Positions 42,422-52,560 of a DNA stretch of 64,000 nucleotides are shown piece after piece. The stretch covers positions 2,108,001 through 2,172,000 of the forward strand of contig NZ_CP047027.1 of assembly GCF_009797025.1 (NCBI RefSeq), read 5' to 3'. This stretch comes from Cellulophaga sp. L1A9. GTDB lineage: Bacteria > Bacteroidota > Bacteroidia > Flavobacteriales > Flavobacteriaceae. The stretch's first letter is position 1. Each line of letters begins with the position of its first letter. The notes beneath the pieces were generated by a model. The model was given only the letters and a program-made list of their open reading frames with translations. It was not told the DNA's origin and did no database searches. Made by a program: the position numbers and the translations under genes.

Positions 42422-44905
42422 ATGTATGTACTAAAGCGAGACGGAAGAAAAGAACCAATGATGTTCGATAAGATTACGGCGAGAGTTCGTAAACTTTGTT
42501 ACGGACTAAATGAGCTCGTAGATCCTATAAAAGTTTCTATGAGAGTGATTGAAGGGTTGTATGATGGGGTAACAACTTCTGAGTTAGATAATTTAGCGGC
42601 TGAAATTTCGGCAACAATGACAACAACGCATCCTGATTTTGCAAAATTAGCAGCAAGAATATCGGTCTCTAACCTACATAAGAACACGAAGAAATCTTTC
42701 GCAGATACCATGAAAGACCTTTATGAATATGTAAATCCTAGAAATGGTAAGGAGTCTCCTCTATTGTCTGATGAGGTTTTTAAAGTAATTACAGAAAATG
42801 CTGCGTTCTTAGATTCTACTATTATTTATAACCGAGATTTTGGCTACGACTATTTTGGTTTTAAAACATTAGAACGTTCTTATTTGTTAAAAATTAATGG
42901 TCAGATAGCAGAACGTCCTCAGCATATGCTCATGCGTGTATCTGTAGGGATCCACTTAAATGATTTAGATGCCGTTGTCGAGACTTATGAGTTAATGTCT
43001 AAAAAGTTTTTTACCCACGCTACACCAACATTGTTTAATTCCGGAACGCCTAAGCCACAAATGTCTTCTTGTTTTCTTTTAGCGATGAAAGACGATAGTA
43101 TTGATGGTATTTATGATACACTAAAACAAACCGCTAAGATTTCTCAATCTGCGGGTGGTATTGGTTTATCTATTCATAATGTACGTGCTACAGGATCTTA
43201 TATTGCAGGAACAAATGGTACTTCTAATGGTATTGTTCCGATGTTGCAAGTTTTTAATGATACTGCACGTTACGTAGATCAAGGTGGAGGAAAACGTAAA
43301 GGTAGTTTTGCAATTTATGTAGAGCCTTGGCATGCAGATATTTATGAGTTTTTAGATCTTAAAAAGAATCATGGTAAAGAAGAAATGCGTGCTAGAGATT
43401 TATTCTACGCCATGTGGATTCCAGATTTATTCATGAGAAGGGTAGAGGCTAATGAAGAGTGGACGCTAATGTGTCCTAATGAATGTCCAGATTTATTTAA
43501 GCATCATAGTGAGGTTTTTGAAACCATGTATTTAAAATATGAAGCTGAAGATAAAGGACGTAAAACCGTAAAAGCAAGAGACCTGTGGGAAAAAATACTA
43601 GAATCACAAATTGAAACTGGTACACCTTACATGTTGTATAAAGATGCAGCGAACCGTAAGAGTAATCAAAAGAATTTAGGGACTATTCGTTCTTCTAACT
43701 TATGTACTGAGATTATGGAGTATACTTCTCCTGATGAGGTTGCGGTATGTAATTTGGCGTCTATTGCCTTGCCAATGTTTATTAAGAATGGCGAGTTTGA
43801 TCATAAAGAATTGTTTAGAGTTACCAAGCGTGTCACAAGAAATTTAAACAAGGTGATCGATAGAAATTATTACCCTGTTAAAGAAGCGGAAAATTCTAAT
43901 ATGCGTCATAGACCAATAGGTTTAGGGGTGCAAGGTTTAGCCGATGCTTTCATTATGTTGCGTTTGCCATTTACGAGTGATAAAGCAAAAGCACTAAACC
44001 AAGAAATTTTTGAAACATTATATTTTGCAGCAGTAACCGCTTCAATGGAAATGGCGAAAGAAGAAGGTGCTTATTCTAGCTATGAAGGATCTCCAATTTC
44101 TCAAGGAGAATTCCAATATAACTTATGGGGTATAAAAGATGAAGAATTATCTGGTCGTTGGGATTGGGATAAACTTCGAAAAGAGGTGAAGAAAAATGGC
44201 GTGCGTAATTCTTTATTAGTAGCGCCAATGCCAACGGCTTCTACCTCGCAAATTTTAGGAAATAATGAATGTTTTGAGCCTTATACCTCTAACATTTATA
44301 CGAGAAGAGTACTGTCTGGTGAGTTCATTGTTGTGAATAAGCATTTGTTAGAAGATTTAGTGAATCTAGGTTTGTGGAATGAGAGTTTAAAACAAGAGTT
44401 AATGAGAGCAAATGGCTCTATTCAACATATAGATATTATTCCTCAAGATATTAAAGAATTATATAAAACAGTTTGGGAATTAAGTATGAAAGACATTATA
44501 GATATGTCTAGACAAAGAGGATACTTTATTGATCAAAGTCAGTCACTTAACTTATTTATGGAAGGTGCAAACTTTTCTAAATTAACGTCTATGCATTTTT
44601 ATGCATGGAAGAGTGGTTTAAAAACAGGAATGTATTATCTAAGAACTAAATCTGCAGTAGATGCTATTAAGTTTACACTAGATAATACAAAGAAAAAAGA
44701 GGTTCCTGTGTCTGTAGCTGCGGATGCAGAAATAGTTGCTGCTACTGTTGTGGCAGAGGTTAAAACCGAGGTTAAAGCAGATGTTAAGGCCGTTGCGCAA
44801 CAAGAAGTAGATATACAGCCAATGACGCCTCAAGAGATGAAAGAGATGATTGCAAGAGCTAAAGAAGGCCAGGCAGATGACGATTGTCTAATGTGTGGCT
44901 CTTAA
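42422..44905 (+). CDS. nrdA: Ribonucleoside-diphosphate reductase, alpha subunit
   Basis: An 827-residue catalytic subunit. The N-terminal ATP-cone ([20 protein letters not shown]) gives allosteric activity control. The barrel contains [57 protein letters not shown] with active-site cysteines, and [20 protein letters not shown]. The C-terminal tail ends DDCLMCGS with the C-x2-C pair that re-reduces the active site. A valine/alanine/lysine-rich linker (about 50 residues, near 760-805) precedes the tail. It forms an operon or tandem unit with nrdB. Confidence 0.95.
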   Translation: MYVLKRDGRKEPMMFDKITARVRKLCYGLNELVDPIKVSMRVIEGLYDGVTTSELDNLAAEISATMTTTHPDFAKLAARISVSNLHKNTKKSFADTMKDLYEYVNPRNGKESPLLSDEVFKVITENAAFLDSTIIYNRDFGYDYFGFKTLERSYLLKINGQIAERPQHMLMRVSVGIHLNDLDAVVETYELMSKKFFTHATPTLFNSGTPKPQMSSCFLLAMKDDSIDGIYDTLKQTAKISQSAGGIGLSIHNVRATGSYIAGTNGTSNGIVPMLQVFNDTARYVDQGGGKRKGSFAIYVEPWHADIYEFLDLKKNHGKEEMRARDLFYAMWIPDLFMRRVEANEEWTLMCPNECPDLFKHHSEVFETMYLKYEAEDKGRKTVKARDLWEKILESQIETGTPYMLYKDAANRKSNQKNLGTIRSSNLCTEIMEYTSPDEVAVCNLASIALPMFIKNGEFDHKELFRVTKRVTRNLNKVIDRNYYPVKEAENSNMRHRPIGLGVQGLADAFIMLRLPFTSDKAKALNQEIFETLYFAAVTASMEMAKEEGAYSSYEGSPISQGEFQYNLWGIKDEELSGRWDWDKLRKEVKKNGVRNSLLVAPMPTASTSQILGNNECFEPYTSNIYTRRVLSGEFIVVNKHLLEDLVNLGLWNESLKQELMRANGSIQHIDIIPQDIKELYKTVWELSMKDIIDMSRQRGYFIDQSQSLNLFMEGANFSKLTSMHFYAWKSGLKTGMYYLRTKSAVDAIKFTLDNTKKKEVPVSVAADAEIVAATVVAEVKTEVKADVKAVAQQEVDIQPMTPQEMKEMIARAKEGQADDDCLMCGS

Positions 44906-44924
44906 TTGCCTACCTAGGCATACT

Positions 44925-44961
44925 AAAAAAGCCCTTGGAAGTAATTCTAAGGGCTTTTTTT
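44925..44961 (+). terminator. Intrinsic terminator after nrdA
   Basis: Stem AAGCCCTT / AAGGGCTT, extended by GGAA / TTCT with partial pairing, followed by seven T residues, 20 bp after the stop. Confidence 0.85.
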
Positions 44962-44982
44962 ATAACTAGTGATTGTGTGTGT

Positions 44983-45075
44983 TTACTTTTTAAAATAAGG
45001 CTTTAATACGGCCATAGATATCAATGCAATACTATAGATCGCTAAAAGTATATAATGATTATCTATAGTCGTAGC
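44983..45075 (-). pseudogene. Possible remnant of a membrane-protein C terminus
   Basis: The minus strand encodes a 30-residue start-less peptide ending HYILLAIYSIALISMAVLK, then PYFKK and a stop. It looks like the last helix and basic tail of a transporter. Stop codons lie directly upstream. Very short, so it could be chance. Confidence 0.2.
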
Positions 45076-45158
45076 TTATTAATGATGTTCTAATAGATAT
45101 ACGAGCCGGTATTCTAATTTGGATTTCAATAAATTATTAAAAATGAACACGTTGCAAA

Positions 45159-45198
45159 AAGCCCCATAATTTTTAGAAATCTAAAAACTATGGGGCTT
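45159..45198 (-). terminator. Long-stem terminator downstream of the sugar dehydrogenase operon
   Basis: GCCCCATA / TATGGGGC closes a second stem TTTTTAGA / TCTAAAAA, giving one long hairpin 23 bp after the stop codon of the subunit-3 gene (minus strand). A T-rich stretch follows on both sides, so it may work in both directions. Confidence 0.7.
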
Positions 45199-45220
45199 AT
45201 ATTTATTTTACATGCTGCCT

Positions 45221-45871
45221 TTAAGAGATAGACCAGGCTTTACCGCCAGTTAACTCTTGTAAATCTCCACAGCCGATGTATTCACCAGGTACTGGTAAGT
45301 AAGCTAAAACTTCTTCACCCACATATTCAGATGTTTTATAGCCCCAAATAACTAAACCTCTTAGGTTATTTGCGAAAGCAAATCTAGATACCGTATCGTC
45401 TAATTCTTCAGTTTCACCATTTTTGATAGCTTCATTATAGCTGTTAATCATTTTAAAATTTTTAGCTTCATCATCTTTAGTCACCTTAAAAGCGCTAGCT
45501 AAAACAGGTTCTAAATCTTCGGCACTTAAATCTGCAACAGTTTCCTTTCCAGAATCGGCTACCGCTTTATTTAAAAATTTAGTCATGGACATTTTAAGGA
45601 AATTCTGTTCTTCAACTTCCATAATTTCGTTGGCAAACTTATCTATAAAAACATGAACGTTTACTTCAGATGCAGAAGGTGTGTCTGTCTTAGGTAGAAT
45701 AATATCGACTAATTTTTGCAGCGCAGAACCTTCTTCTTTAGATAAAAAATCTGGAGTCCATTCAATAACGTTTTGATCTTTACAGCTTTGTACTAAGCTA
45801 ATCAATGTCGGGGTAGCTATCACATAACCAAGTGATAATCCTAAATTCTTGAGGGCGATTCTTCTATCCAT
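45221..45871 (-). CDS. Gluconate 2-dehydrogenase subunit 3 family protein (Tat/lipo signal)
   Basis: A 216-residue small subunit of a membrane-bound flavin sugar dehydrogenase. It begins MDRRIALKNLGLSLGYVIAT, a twin-arginine type signal, and reaches a Cys at residue 30 (LVQSC) that may be lipidated. The rest is helical (SALQKLVDIILPKTDTPSAS, MSMTKFLNKAVADS). In known three-part dehydrogenases this subunit carries the Tat signal and takes the signal-less GMC subunit through the membrane. Its gene starts on the base where the GMC gene ends, which supports a one-to-one complex. Confidence 0.85.
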   Translation of the reverse strand: MDRRIALKNLGLSLGYVIATPTLISLVQSCKDQNVIEWTPDFLSKEEGSALQKLVDIILPKTDTPSASEVNVHVFIDKFANEIMEVEEQNFLKMSMTKFLNKAVADSGKETVADLSAEDLEPVLASAFKVTKDDEAKNFKMINSYNEAIKNGETEELDDTVSRFAFANNLRGLVIWGYKTSEYVGEEVLAYLPVPGEYIGCGDLQELTGGKAWSIS

Positions 45872-47583
45872 TATAAGTTTCCTTTTTTAATTTGTTCTGC
45901 GGCATGGTTTGCAGCTCTTGCAGTAAATGCCATATAGGTTAATGAAGGGTTTACACAACTAGCTGAAGTCATGAAAGCTCCATCAGTAACATAAACGTTT
46001 GGTACTGCATGTACTTGATTGTTTCCGTTTAATACCGATGTTTTTGGATCTCTACCCATACGTGCAGTTCCCATTTCATGAATTCCTAAACCTAAAGCTC
46101 CAGGGTTATCAAATGATTTAACATCACGGAATCCTGATTTTTCAAGCATTTCAACGGCTTGTTGCTTAATGTCTTCACGCATTTTCCATTCGTTTTCTTT
46201 AAACTCAGCGTCAAAAGTAATCGTTGGTAATCCCCAGCCATCCAATTTATCATAGTCTAAAGTCATTCTATTTTCCTCGTAAGGTAAAACTTCTCCAAAG
46301 CCCATGATGCCTATTGTCCAACCACCCGGTTTCAAGATACTGTTTTTTAATTCTTTACCAAAAGATAATTCAGCAATTGATTCTTCCCAATTTCCTCTGC
46401 TTGCACCTCCTTGGTATCCAAAACCTCGAATATAATCTTTACGGTCTGTGTCGCCACCTATATTTCTAAAACGTGGAATATATACCCCGTTTGGTTTGCG
46501 GCCTTTATAATATTTATCTTCAAAACCATCAAACTTTCCATTTGCACCTACGCCTAATTGGTGGTCCATAATGTTTCTGCCTAATTGGTCAGAGTCATTA
46601 CCTAATCCGTTCGGGAAACGATCAGATTTAGATTGCATTAAAATTTGAGTAGAAGCCATGGATGAAGCACATAAGAAAATTACTTTTGCTTTAAATACAA
46701 ATTCTTCTTTTGTTAGACGATCTATTACTTTAACTCCAATAGCTTTTTTAGTAGCATCGTCATAGATAACTTCAGATACAATAGAATCTGGTCGTAGTGT
46801 TAAGTTTCCTGTACTTTCTGCTGCAGGTAAGGTAGAAGAATTAGAGCTAAAGTAAGCTCCAAAAGGACACCCTCTTATACAACGGTTTCTAAATTGACAT
46901 TTAGTTCTTCCGTCAAATTTTTTGTCTCCTGTGATGTGTGCTACACGACCAGCAGTTATTACTCTACCATCGAAATTCTCAGAAACTTTATCTCTAAGGG
47001 TTTGTTCTACGCAGTTCAAATCCATCATGGGTCCAAATTGGCCATCAGGCAATTGTTCCAAGCCTAAATTTTCACCACTAACACCTATGAAAGATTCTAT
47101 TTTGTCATACCAAGGGGCAATATCCTTGTAACGAACGGGCCAATCTACTGCGATGCCATCTTTTTTATTAGCTTCAAAATCAATATCACTCCAACGATAG
47201 CTATGACGACCCCACATAATAGATCTACCACCAACGTGATAACCACGCATCCAGTCAAATCTTTTTGTTTCGTTATAAGGGTGCTCTAAATCATTTACAA
47301 ACCAGAAGTTTTGTGGTGCTTTGACGGTGTAGCCTGTTCTTGCTTGCTTAAGTTGTTTGTCTTTATCTTCTTTTGTTAATTCACCATTATTTGGAAAATC
47401 CCAATCGTCCATATTAGCTGTGGGGTAATCCTTAATATGTGTTACCATTCTTCCACGTTCTAAAATTAAAGTTTTAAGACCGTTTTCGCATAGTTCTTTA
47501 GCAGCCCATCCACCACTTATTCCTGTACCTACAACAATCGCATCATACGACTCTTGTTCTTCGTTGTAAAAAAATTTGCTCAT
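45871..47583 (-). CDS. GMC-family sugar/glycoside dehydrogenase, large subunit 1
   Basis: A 570-residue FAD-dependent oxidoreductase. The Rossmann motif VVGTGISGGWAAKELCENG (residues 18-36) binds FAD. The cysteines of CQFRNRCIRGC (229, 235, 239) have the C-x5-C-x3-C spacing of the 3Fe-4S site in bacterial FAD glucose and glucoside dehydrogenases. GLGIHEMGTARMGR and NPSLTYMAFTARAANH provide the C-terminal catalytic region. No signal peptide is present, in line with export bound to subunit 3. A probable role is oxidation of a sugar or glycoside, perhaps at C3, passing electrons to a cytochrome; the cytochrome gene is not in the window. Confidence 0.88.
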   Translation of the reverse strand: MSKFFYNEEQESYDAIVVGTGISGGWAAKELCENGLKTLILERGRMVTHIKDYPTANMDDWDFPNNGELTKEDKDKQLKQARTGYTVKAPQNFWFVNDLEHPYNETKRFDWMRGYHVGGRSIMWGRHSYRWSDIDFEANKKDGIAVDWPVRYKDIAPWYDKIESFIGVSGENLGLEQLPDGQFGPMMDLNCVEQTLRDKVSENFDGRVITAGRVAHITGDKKFDGRTKCQFRNRCIRGCPFGAYFSSNSSTLPAAESTGNLTLRPDSIVSEVIYDDATKKAIGVKVIDRLTKEEFVFKAKVIFLCASSMASTQILMQSKSDRFPNGLGNDSDQLGRNIMDHQLGVGANGKFDGFEDKYYKGRKPNGVYIPRFRNIGGDTDRKDYIRGFGYQGGASRGNWEESIAELSFGKELKNSILKPGGWTIGIMGFGEVLPYEENRMTLDYDKLDGWGLPTITFDAEFKENEWKMREDIKQQAVEMLEKSGFRDVKSFDNPGALGLGIHEMGTARMGRDPKTSVLNGNNQVHAVPNVYVTDGAFMTSASCVNPSLTYMAFTARAANHAAEQIKKGNL

Positions 47584-47718
47584 GCAGTAAAATTGTTTAT
47601 TTCGTAAATTTATTAAATATAAAATTAATTTTTTACATTTAAACGCTTAGAATAAAACGATATCTTACTATAACGTTGTAGTATGGTGATAATTTAACAA
47701 TTGACTATTTAAGAGATT

Positions 47719-48714
47719 ATGAAAGATTCTATTTTCAACAAACGGGGATTACTATTTGCTTTTTTTGCGATTTTTTTATTCTTTTTTTCATGTAAGGATG
47801 AAAAGAAAAAAGAAGATAACATATTAAAGGTTGAGGATACAATTGTTGTAGCTCCTTTTTTTAAATTATCATTGGCACAATGGTCAATGCACAAGATGGT
47901 TTTTGATGATAAAGTTAGCCCGTACACCTTTGCCGAAAAAGCTAAAAGCTGGGGATTTTCTGGATTGGAATATGTAAGTGGAATGTATTATGAGGAATTA
48001 GAGAAAGAAAATTTTTCTAAAGAGGCGATGGCTGCATTTGTAGAGAAATGTAATGCAGAGAGTAAGAAACATGAAATGACTAATCTATTAATCATGATTG
48101 ACGGGCAGGGTAATCTTGCTGCAGAGACTTCAGAAGAACGTAAAAAGGCTGTTGAAAATCATTATAAATGGGTAGATGCCGCAGCGGCAATGGGCTGCCA
48201 TTCCATCCGTGTAAATCTATCAGGAGGTACAAGTACAGAAGAATGGATTACTAGTTCTGTAGACGGTTTAACACAATTGGCAACATATGCTAAAGATAAA
48301 AATGTTAATGTAATTGTTGAGAATCATGGTGGTTTCTCTTCAAATGCGGCAGATTTGGCACTGGTAATGAGTAAAGTAAATATGCCAAACTGTGGTACGC
48401 TTCCAGATTTTGGAAATTTTTGTATGAAGCGAAAAGATGGTTCTATATATAATGGAGAATGTGCAGAGGAATATGACATGTATAAAGGTGTAAGTGAATT
48501 AATGCCCTATGCAAAAGGAGTAAGTGCAAAATCATATAATTTTGATGCTGATGGGAATGAAACTAAAATTGATTTTTCAAAAATGATGAACATCGTAAAA
48601 GATGCGGGTTATGAAGGTTTTGTAGGGGTAGAGTATGAAGGAGATGTCTTGACGGAGGAAGAAGGGATTATTGCGACTAGAGATTTATTGCTTAAGGTGG
48701 CTAAGGAGTTATAA
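47719..48714 (+). CDS. Sugar phosphate isomerase/epimerase family lipoprotein (TIM barrel)
   Basis: A 331-residue xylose-isomerase-like barrel. The signal sequence LLFAFFAIFLFFFSCKDEKK has a lipobox Cys, so the protein is a periplasmic or surface lipoprotein. Barrel landmarks are FKLSLAQWSMHKMVF, SWGFSGLEYVSGMYY, VNVIVENHGGFSSN (metal-ligand Glu), CGTLPDFGNFC (Asp) and GYEGFVGVEYEGD (Glu). In the setting of DUF1080 and GMC genes it may act on a 3-keto sugar, as isomerase, epimerase or lyase; the reaction is inferred. It is divergent from the GMC gene over a 135-bp spacer. Confidence 0.85.
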   Translation: MKDSIFNKRGLLFAFFAIFLFFFSCKDEKKKEDNILKVEDTIVVAPFFKLSLAQWSMHKMVFDDKVSPYTFAEKAKSWGFSGLEYVSGMYYEELEKENFSKEAMAAFVEKCNAESKKHEMTNLLIMIDGQGNLAAETSEERKKAVENHYKWVDAAAAMGCHSIRVNLSGGTSTEEWITSSVDGLTQLATYAKDKNVNVIVENHGGFSSNAADLALVMSKVNMPNCGTLPDFGNFCMKRKDGSIYNGECAEEYDMYKGVSELMPYAKGVSAKSYNFDADGNETKIDFSKMMNIVKDAGYEGFVGVEYEGDVLTEEEGIIATRDLLLKVAKEL

Positions 48715-48894
48715 AAGCTAATTGTCTATGTATTTAGATAGATGAATTAGATGGGTTGGAAGAGATTCATTATCAAAAATCAAAGAACTACCTTCGATAG
48801 TATTACTTAGGCAGAGAATTTTGATACAAAAATTATAAGGATAACCTTAAAAAGGAGAACAACGGAACAAACAACCAATTTAGATATTATCAAC

Positions 48895-50118
48895 ATGGAA
48901 CAAATGAATAAGCGTAAAGTTTTCTTAGCTGCCTGTATGGCATTAATTGTAACCTCTATGACTTTTGCCATTAGAGCAGGTATTTTAACGCAGTTAGGAG
49001 AAGATTTTGGAATTACCAATCAAGAGTTGGGTTGGATCAATAGTATGGCATTCCTTGGGTTTCCATTGGCAATGCTGCTTGGGGGACTTTTGTTTAATTC
49101 CTTAGGGGCTAAAAAGCTACTAATTGTTGCTTTTGTTTGCCACATACTAGGATTGGTACTTACCATATTTGCTGGTGGTTTTTGGACTTTGATTATATCA
49201 ACCTTCTTTATTGGTTTTGCAAATGGTTCTGTAGAAGCGGCATGTAATCCAATGATTGCAGATATGTACACCAATAATAGAACTGCTATGTTGAATAAAT
49301 TTCATGTTTGGTTTCCTGGAGGTCTTGTAATTGGGGCTTTAGTGTCTAAATTTATGACAGACGGGGGTTTAAATTGGCAGTTACAAATTGCTACGATGTT
49401 AATTCCAACAGCTATTTATGGCTTTTTGATATTTACTCAGAAATTTCCTCAAAGTGAAAATATTGAATCCAATACATCAGCTAACATTAAAGCACTAGCA
49501 AATCCATTATTCTTATTCATGATGGTATGTATGACACTAACAGCAACTTCAGAATTTATACCGCAACAATGGATAGAATCTATCTTAGGTAGTTCAGGAG
49601 CAAGCCCTATGCTTGTTCTAGCTTTAGTTACAGGTATAATGGCTTTAGGTCGCTTTTTTGCAGGGCCAATAATCCATAAGTTAAACCCAATAGGGGTGTT
49701 GCTTATGTCTGCAATAATTACCGCTACAGCAATTTATTTTATGAGTGTTGCAGATGGTGCTATGATTTATGTAGCCGCAGCATTATTTGCATTAGGAGTG
49801 TGTTATTTCTGGCCTACTATGATTGGGTTTGTATCTGAATATACTTCTAAAACTGGGGCGCTTGGAATGTCATTATTGGGTGGCGCAGGAATGTTTGCAA
49901 CCTCTATATGGAATCCAATTATTGGCTCAAGATTAGATACTGAAAAAGAAAGTGCAATTGCTGTAGGATTAATAGGAGAAGTTGCTGAAGTTGCAGCAGG
50001 GAAAGCAGTATTAGGTTTTATGGTCTACTTTCCACTTGCGTTAGTGGTATTATTTGGGATTCTATTTGTTATCCGTAAAAAAATAGAAGCACAAAGAATT
50101 GCGCAATCGGCACATTAA
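48895..50118 (+). CDS. MFS transporter, probable sugar uptake
   Basis: A 407-residue twelve-helix major facilitator. NKRKVFLAACMALIVTSMTF at the start, GLLFNSLGAKKLL (the loop 2-3 motif), GSVEAACNPMIADMYTNN and KFHVWFPGGLVIGAL are visible. The family pattern resembles sugar/proton permeases of Bacteroidota oxidation clusters. It lies 180 bp after the TIM-barrel gene on the same strand; the next gene starts 23 bp after it, so the transport genes form one unit. Confidence 0.85.
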   Translation: MEQMNKRKVFLAACMALIVTSMTFAIRAGILTQLGEDFGITNQELGWINSMAFLGFPLAMLLGGLLFNSLGAKKLLIVAFVCHILGLVLTIFAGGFWTLIISTFFIGFANGSVEAACNPMIADMYTNNRTAMLNKFHVWFPGGLVIGALVSKFMTDGGLNWQLQIATMLIPTAIYGFLIFTQKFPQSENIESNTSANIKALANPLFLFMMVCMTLTATSEFIPQQWIESILGSSGASPMLVLALVTGIMALGRFFAGPIIHKLNPIGVLLMSAIITATAIYFMSVADGAMIYVAAALFALGVCYFWPTMIGFVSEYTSKTGALGMSLLGGAGMFATSIWNPIIGSRLDTEKESAIAVGLIGEVAEVAAGKAVLGFMVYFPLALVVLFGILFVIRKKIEAQRIAQSAH

Positions 50119-50140
50119 TTATAATTATATAAAATATAGA

Positions 50141-51370
50141 ATGAAATTAAAAGTGAAGATTCAGTTGTCCTTTATGATGTTTTTAGAGTTTTTCATTTGG
50201 GGAGGGTGGTTTGTTACCTTAGGTACTTTTTTAGGCAATAACCTTAATGCAAGTGGCGCTGAAATAGGGATGGCTTTTTCTACGCAGTCATGGGGCGCTA
50301 TTATCGCACCGTTTATTATAGGGCTTATTGCCGATAGGTATTTTAATGCAGAGCGAATATTAGGAGTATTACATTTAGCGGGTGCTTTTTTAATGTACCA
50401 AATGTATGGTGCCACAGATTTCTCTAGCTTCTATCCCTATATATTAGGGTATATGATTTTATATATGCCAACATTGGCATTGGTTAATTCTATATCTTTT
50501 AAACAAATGAAAGATCCTGCAAAAGAATTTTCTTTGGTTCGCGTTTTTGGGACTATAGGTTGGATACTTGCAGGCTTAATTATTAGTTTTGTATTTTTCT
50601 GGGATTCACCAGAATCGCGTGAGGTTGGAATGCTTAAAAACACCTTTTTGATGGTAGCTATTGCCTCTGTAGTATTAGGTTTGTTTAGCTTTACGCTTCC
50701 TAAAACTCCTCCAGGAGTAGCAAAAGGAGAGAAAGTTAAAATAGCAGACATATTAGGGCTTGATGCATTAAGATTGTTAAAAGACAAGAATTTTTTAATT
50801 TTCTTTATCTCTTCAATATTTATTTGTATTCCTTTAGCATTTTATTACCAAAATGCGAATCCATTTTTGTCTGAAATAGGAGTTAATAATCCAACAGGGA
50901 AGATGACAATAGGACAGGCTTCTGAGGTGTTCTTCATGCTATTATTGCCTTATTTCTTTAAAAAATTTGGATTTAAGAAGACAATTTTAGCAGGAATGGT
51001 AGCTTGGACATTGCGCTATATGCTTTTCGCTTATGGTAATGCAGGAGAATTTGCATTTATGCTAATCTTAGGTATTGGCCTTCATGGTATTTGCTATGAT
51101 TTCTTTTTTGTTTCTGGTCAAATATATACCGATTCTAAGGCGGGAGAAAAATATAAAAGTGCTGCTCAAGGTCTAATAACCCTAGCAACTTATGGCATTG
51201 GTATGTTAATTGGTTTTTGGGTTGCTGGTAAAATTACGGATACTTATTTAGTTGCAGAAAATTTACATGATTGGAAAACTATTTGGACCTATCCAGCAAT
51301 TTTTGCTTTGGGTGTCTTAGTTCTTTTTATGGTGTTTTTTAAAAATGAAAAAATTGAATATAAAGATTAA
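50141..51370 (+). CDS. NHS/NupG-like nucleoside or sugar:proton symporter
   Basis: A 409-residue twelve-helix permease of the nucleoside:H+ symporter type. It starts at the ATG at 50141 (MKLKVKIQLSFMMFLEFFIW). GGWFVTLGTFLGNNLNASGA follows the first helix and LIADRYFNAERILGVLH is the loop 2-3 segment; both are characteristic. The open frame extends back to 50099 inside the MFS gene, but that part has no membrane character. Members of this group also occur with sugar-oxidation genes, so the substrate may be a sugar rather than a nucleoside. Confidence 0.85.
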   Translation: MKLKVKIQLSFMMFLEFFIWGGWFVTLGTFLGNNLNASGAEIGMAFSTQSWGAIIAPFIIGLIADRYFNAERILGVLHLAGAFLMYQMYGATDFSSFYPYILGYMILYMPTLALVNSISFKQMKDPAKEFSLVRVFGTIGWILAGLIISFVFFWDSPESREVGMLKNTFLMVAIASVVLGLFSFTLPKTPPGVAKGEKVKIADILGLDALRLLKDKNFLIFFISSIFICIPLAFYYQNANPFLSEIGVNNPTGKMTIGQASEVFFMLLLPYFFKKFGFKKTILAGMVAWTLRYMLFAYGNAGEFAFMLILGIGLHGICYDFFFVSGQIYTDSKAGEKYKSAAQGLITLATYGIGMLIGFWVAGKITDTYLVAENLHDWKTIWTYPAIFALGVLVLFMVFFKNEKIEYKD

Positions 51371-51379
51371 AATATAAAA

Positions 51380-52516
51380 ATGGCAAAGAAAATTAGATTA
51401 GGAATTTTAGGAGGAGGAGGGGACTCTCTTATTGGAATATTACACAGAGTTGCTTCGCAGATAAATGATAATTACGAAATAGTTGGTGCAGTTTTCAATC
51501 CCAAATTCGAGGATAGTATTTCATTCGCTGAAGAAATAGATATTCCAACAAATCGAATTTATAAGGATTTTGATACTTTGGTAGAAGAAGAGATGAAACT
51601 TCCAGAAGCTATCCGTATTCAAGTGTGTTCTGTGCTAACACCAAATTTTTTGCATTTTCCAATGGCAAAGAAATTATTAGAAAACGGATTTAGCGTTATT
51701 TGCGAAAAGCCTATGACGACCACCTATGAGGAAGCTAAAATTTTGCAAGCTACCTTAGAAAAAGCAGGAACAATTTTCGCAGTAACACATACGTATACCG
51801 GATATCCTATGGTACGTCAAATGCGTGAAATGATTAAGCAAGGTGCTCTGGGTAAGATTCAGAAGGTAGATGTTCGTTATTACCAAGGGTGGTTGAATCC
51901 AGTAATTCATGATAAAGAAAAGAGGTCTTCTACATGGCGATTAGATCCTGAGAAAGCAGGAATTAGCTGCTGCATGGGAGATATAGGAGTGCATGCATTT
52001 AATATGATTGAATTTACTACTGGGCTTCAGGTAAAGTCTATTCTAGCAGATTTAAATTACTTGTATGACGACAATCAAATGGATATTGATGGTACGGTAT
52101 TGGTTCGTTTTGATGGAAATGCAAAAGGAGTGCTACGTTCAAGTCAAATTGCAACCGGTGAAGAAAACGGATTGGCAATTGCCATTTATGGTGATAAAGG
52201 CGGATTTAGATGGGAACAAGAAAATCCCAACTACTTATATGTGATGAGTGATGATAAGCCGCTACAAGTATACAAACCGGGTCATGCTTATAATTCTAAA
52301 CTTTCTTTAGATGGAACAAAATTACCTCCAGGACATCCAGAAGGCATTTTTGATTCTATGGCTAATATTTATTTAGGCGTTGCAAAAGCAATTAGAGGGC
52401 AAGAATATAACGATGGTGAGTTTCCAACCATGTTGGACGGAGTAAGAGGATTAAACTTTATAGAAAGCACTGTGGCTTCCCATAAAAATGGGAATACATG
52501 GGTAGTTTTAGATTAA
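51380..52516 (+). CDS. Gfo/Idh/MocA-family NAD(P)-dependent sugar dehydrogenase
   Basis: A 378-residue cytoplasmic oxidoreductase. The N-terminal Rossmann domain begins IRLGILGGGGDSLIGILHRV. VICEKPMTTTYEEAK gives the EKP motif with the catalytic Lys, and MGDIGVHAFNMIEFTTG shows the second-domain His. It lacks a signal peptide. A suitable role is reduction of an imported 3-keto sugar to the parent sugar, as for related enzymes of 3-keto-glucoside pathways; inferred from context. It is 9 bp after the permease gene and closes this plus-strand block. Confidence 0.88.
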   Translation: MAKKIRLGILGGGGDSLIGILHRVASQINDNYEIVGAVFNPKFEDSISFAEEIDIPTNRIYKDFDTLVEEEMKLPEAIRIQVCSVLTPNFLHFPMAKKLLENGFSVICEKPMTTTYEEAKILQATLEKAGTIFAVTHTYTGYPMVRQMREMIKQGALGKIQKVDVRYYQGWLNPVIHDKEKRSSTWRLDPEKAGISCCMGDIGVHAFNMIEFTTGLQVKSILADLNYLYDDNQMDIDGTVLVRFDGNAKGVLRSSQIATGEENGLAIAIYGDKGGFRWEQENPNYLYVMSDDKPLQVYKPGHAYNSKLSLDGTKLPPGHPEGIFDSMANIYLGVAKAIRGQEYNDGEFPTMLDGVRGLNFIESTVASHKNGNTWVVLD

Positions 52517-52530
52517 GATATAATCATAAA

Positions 52531-52560
52531 AAAAAAGCCGCATCATGCGGCTTTTTTTTT
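52531..52560. terminator. Bidirectional intrinsic terminator
   Basis: GCCGCATCATGCGGC with A-run and T-run flanks serves the Gfo/Idh/MocA gene on plus and the ASCH gene on minus. The ASCH stop codon overlaps its right edge. Confidence 0.85.

Noticed and set aside
48895..51370. Frameshifted single transporter instead of two
   Set aside because: Each of the two genes has a full set of about twelve helices and a separate family signature.
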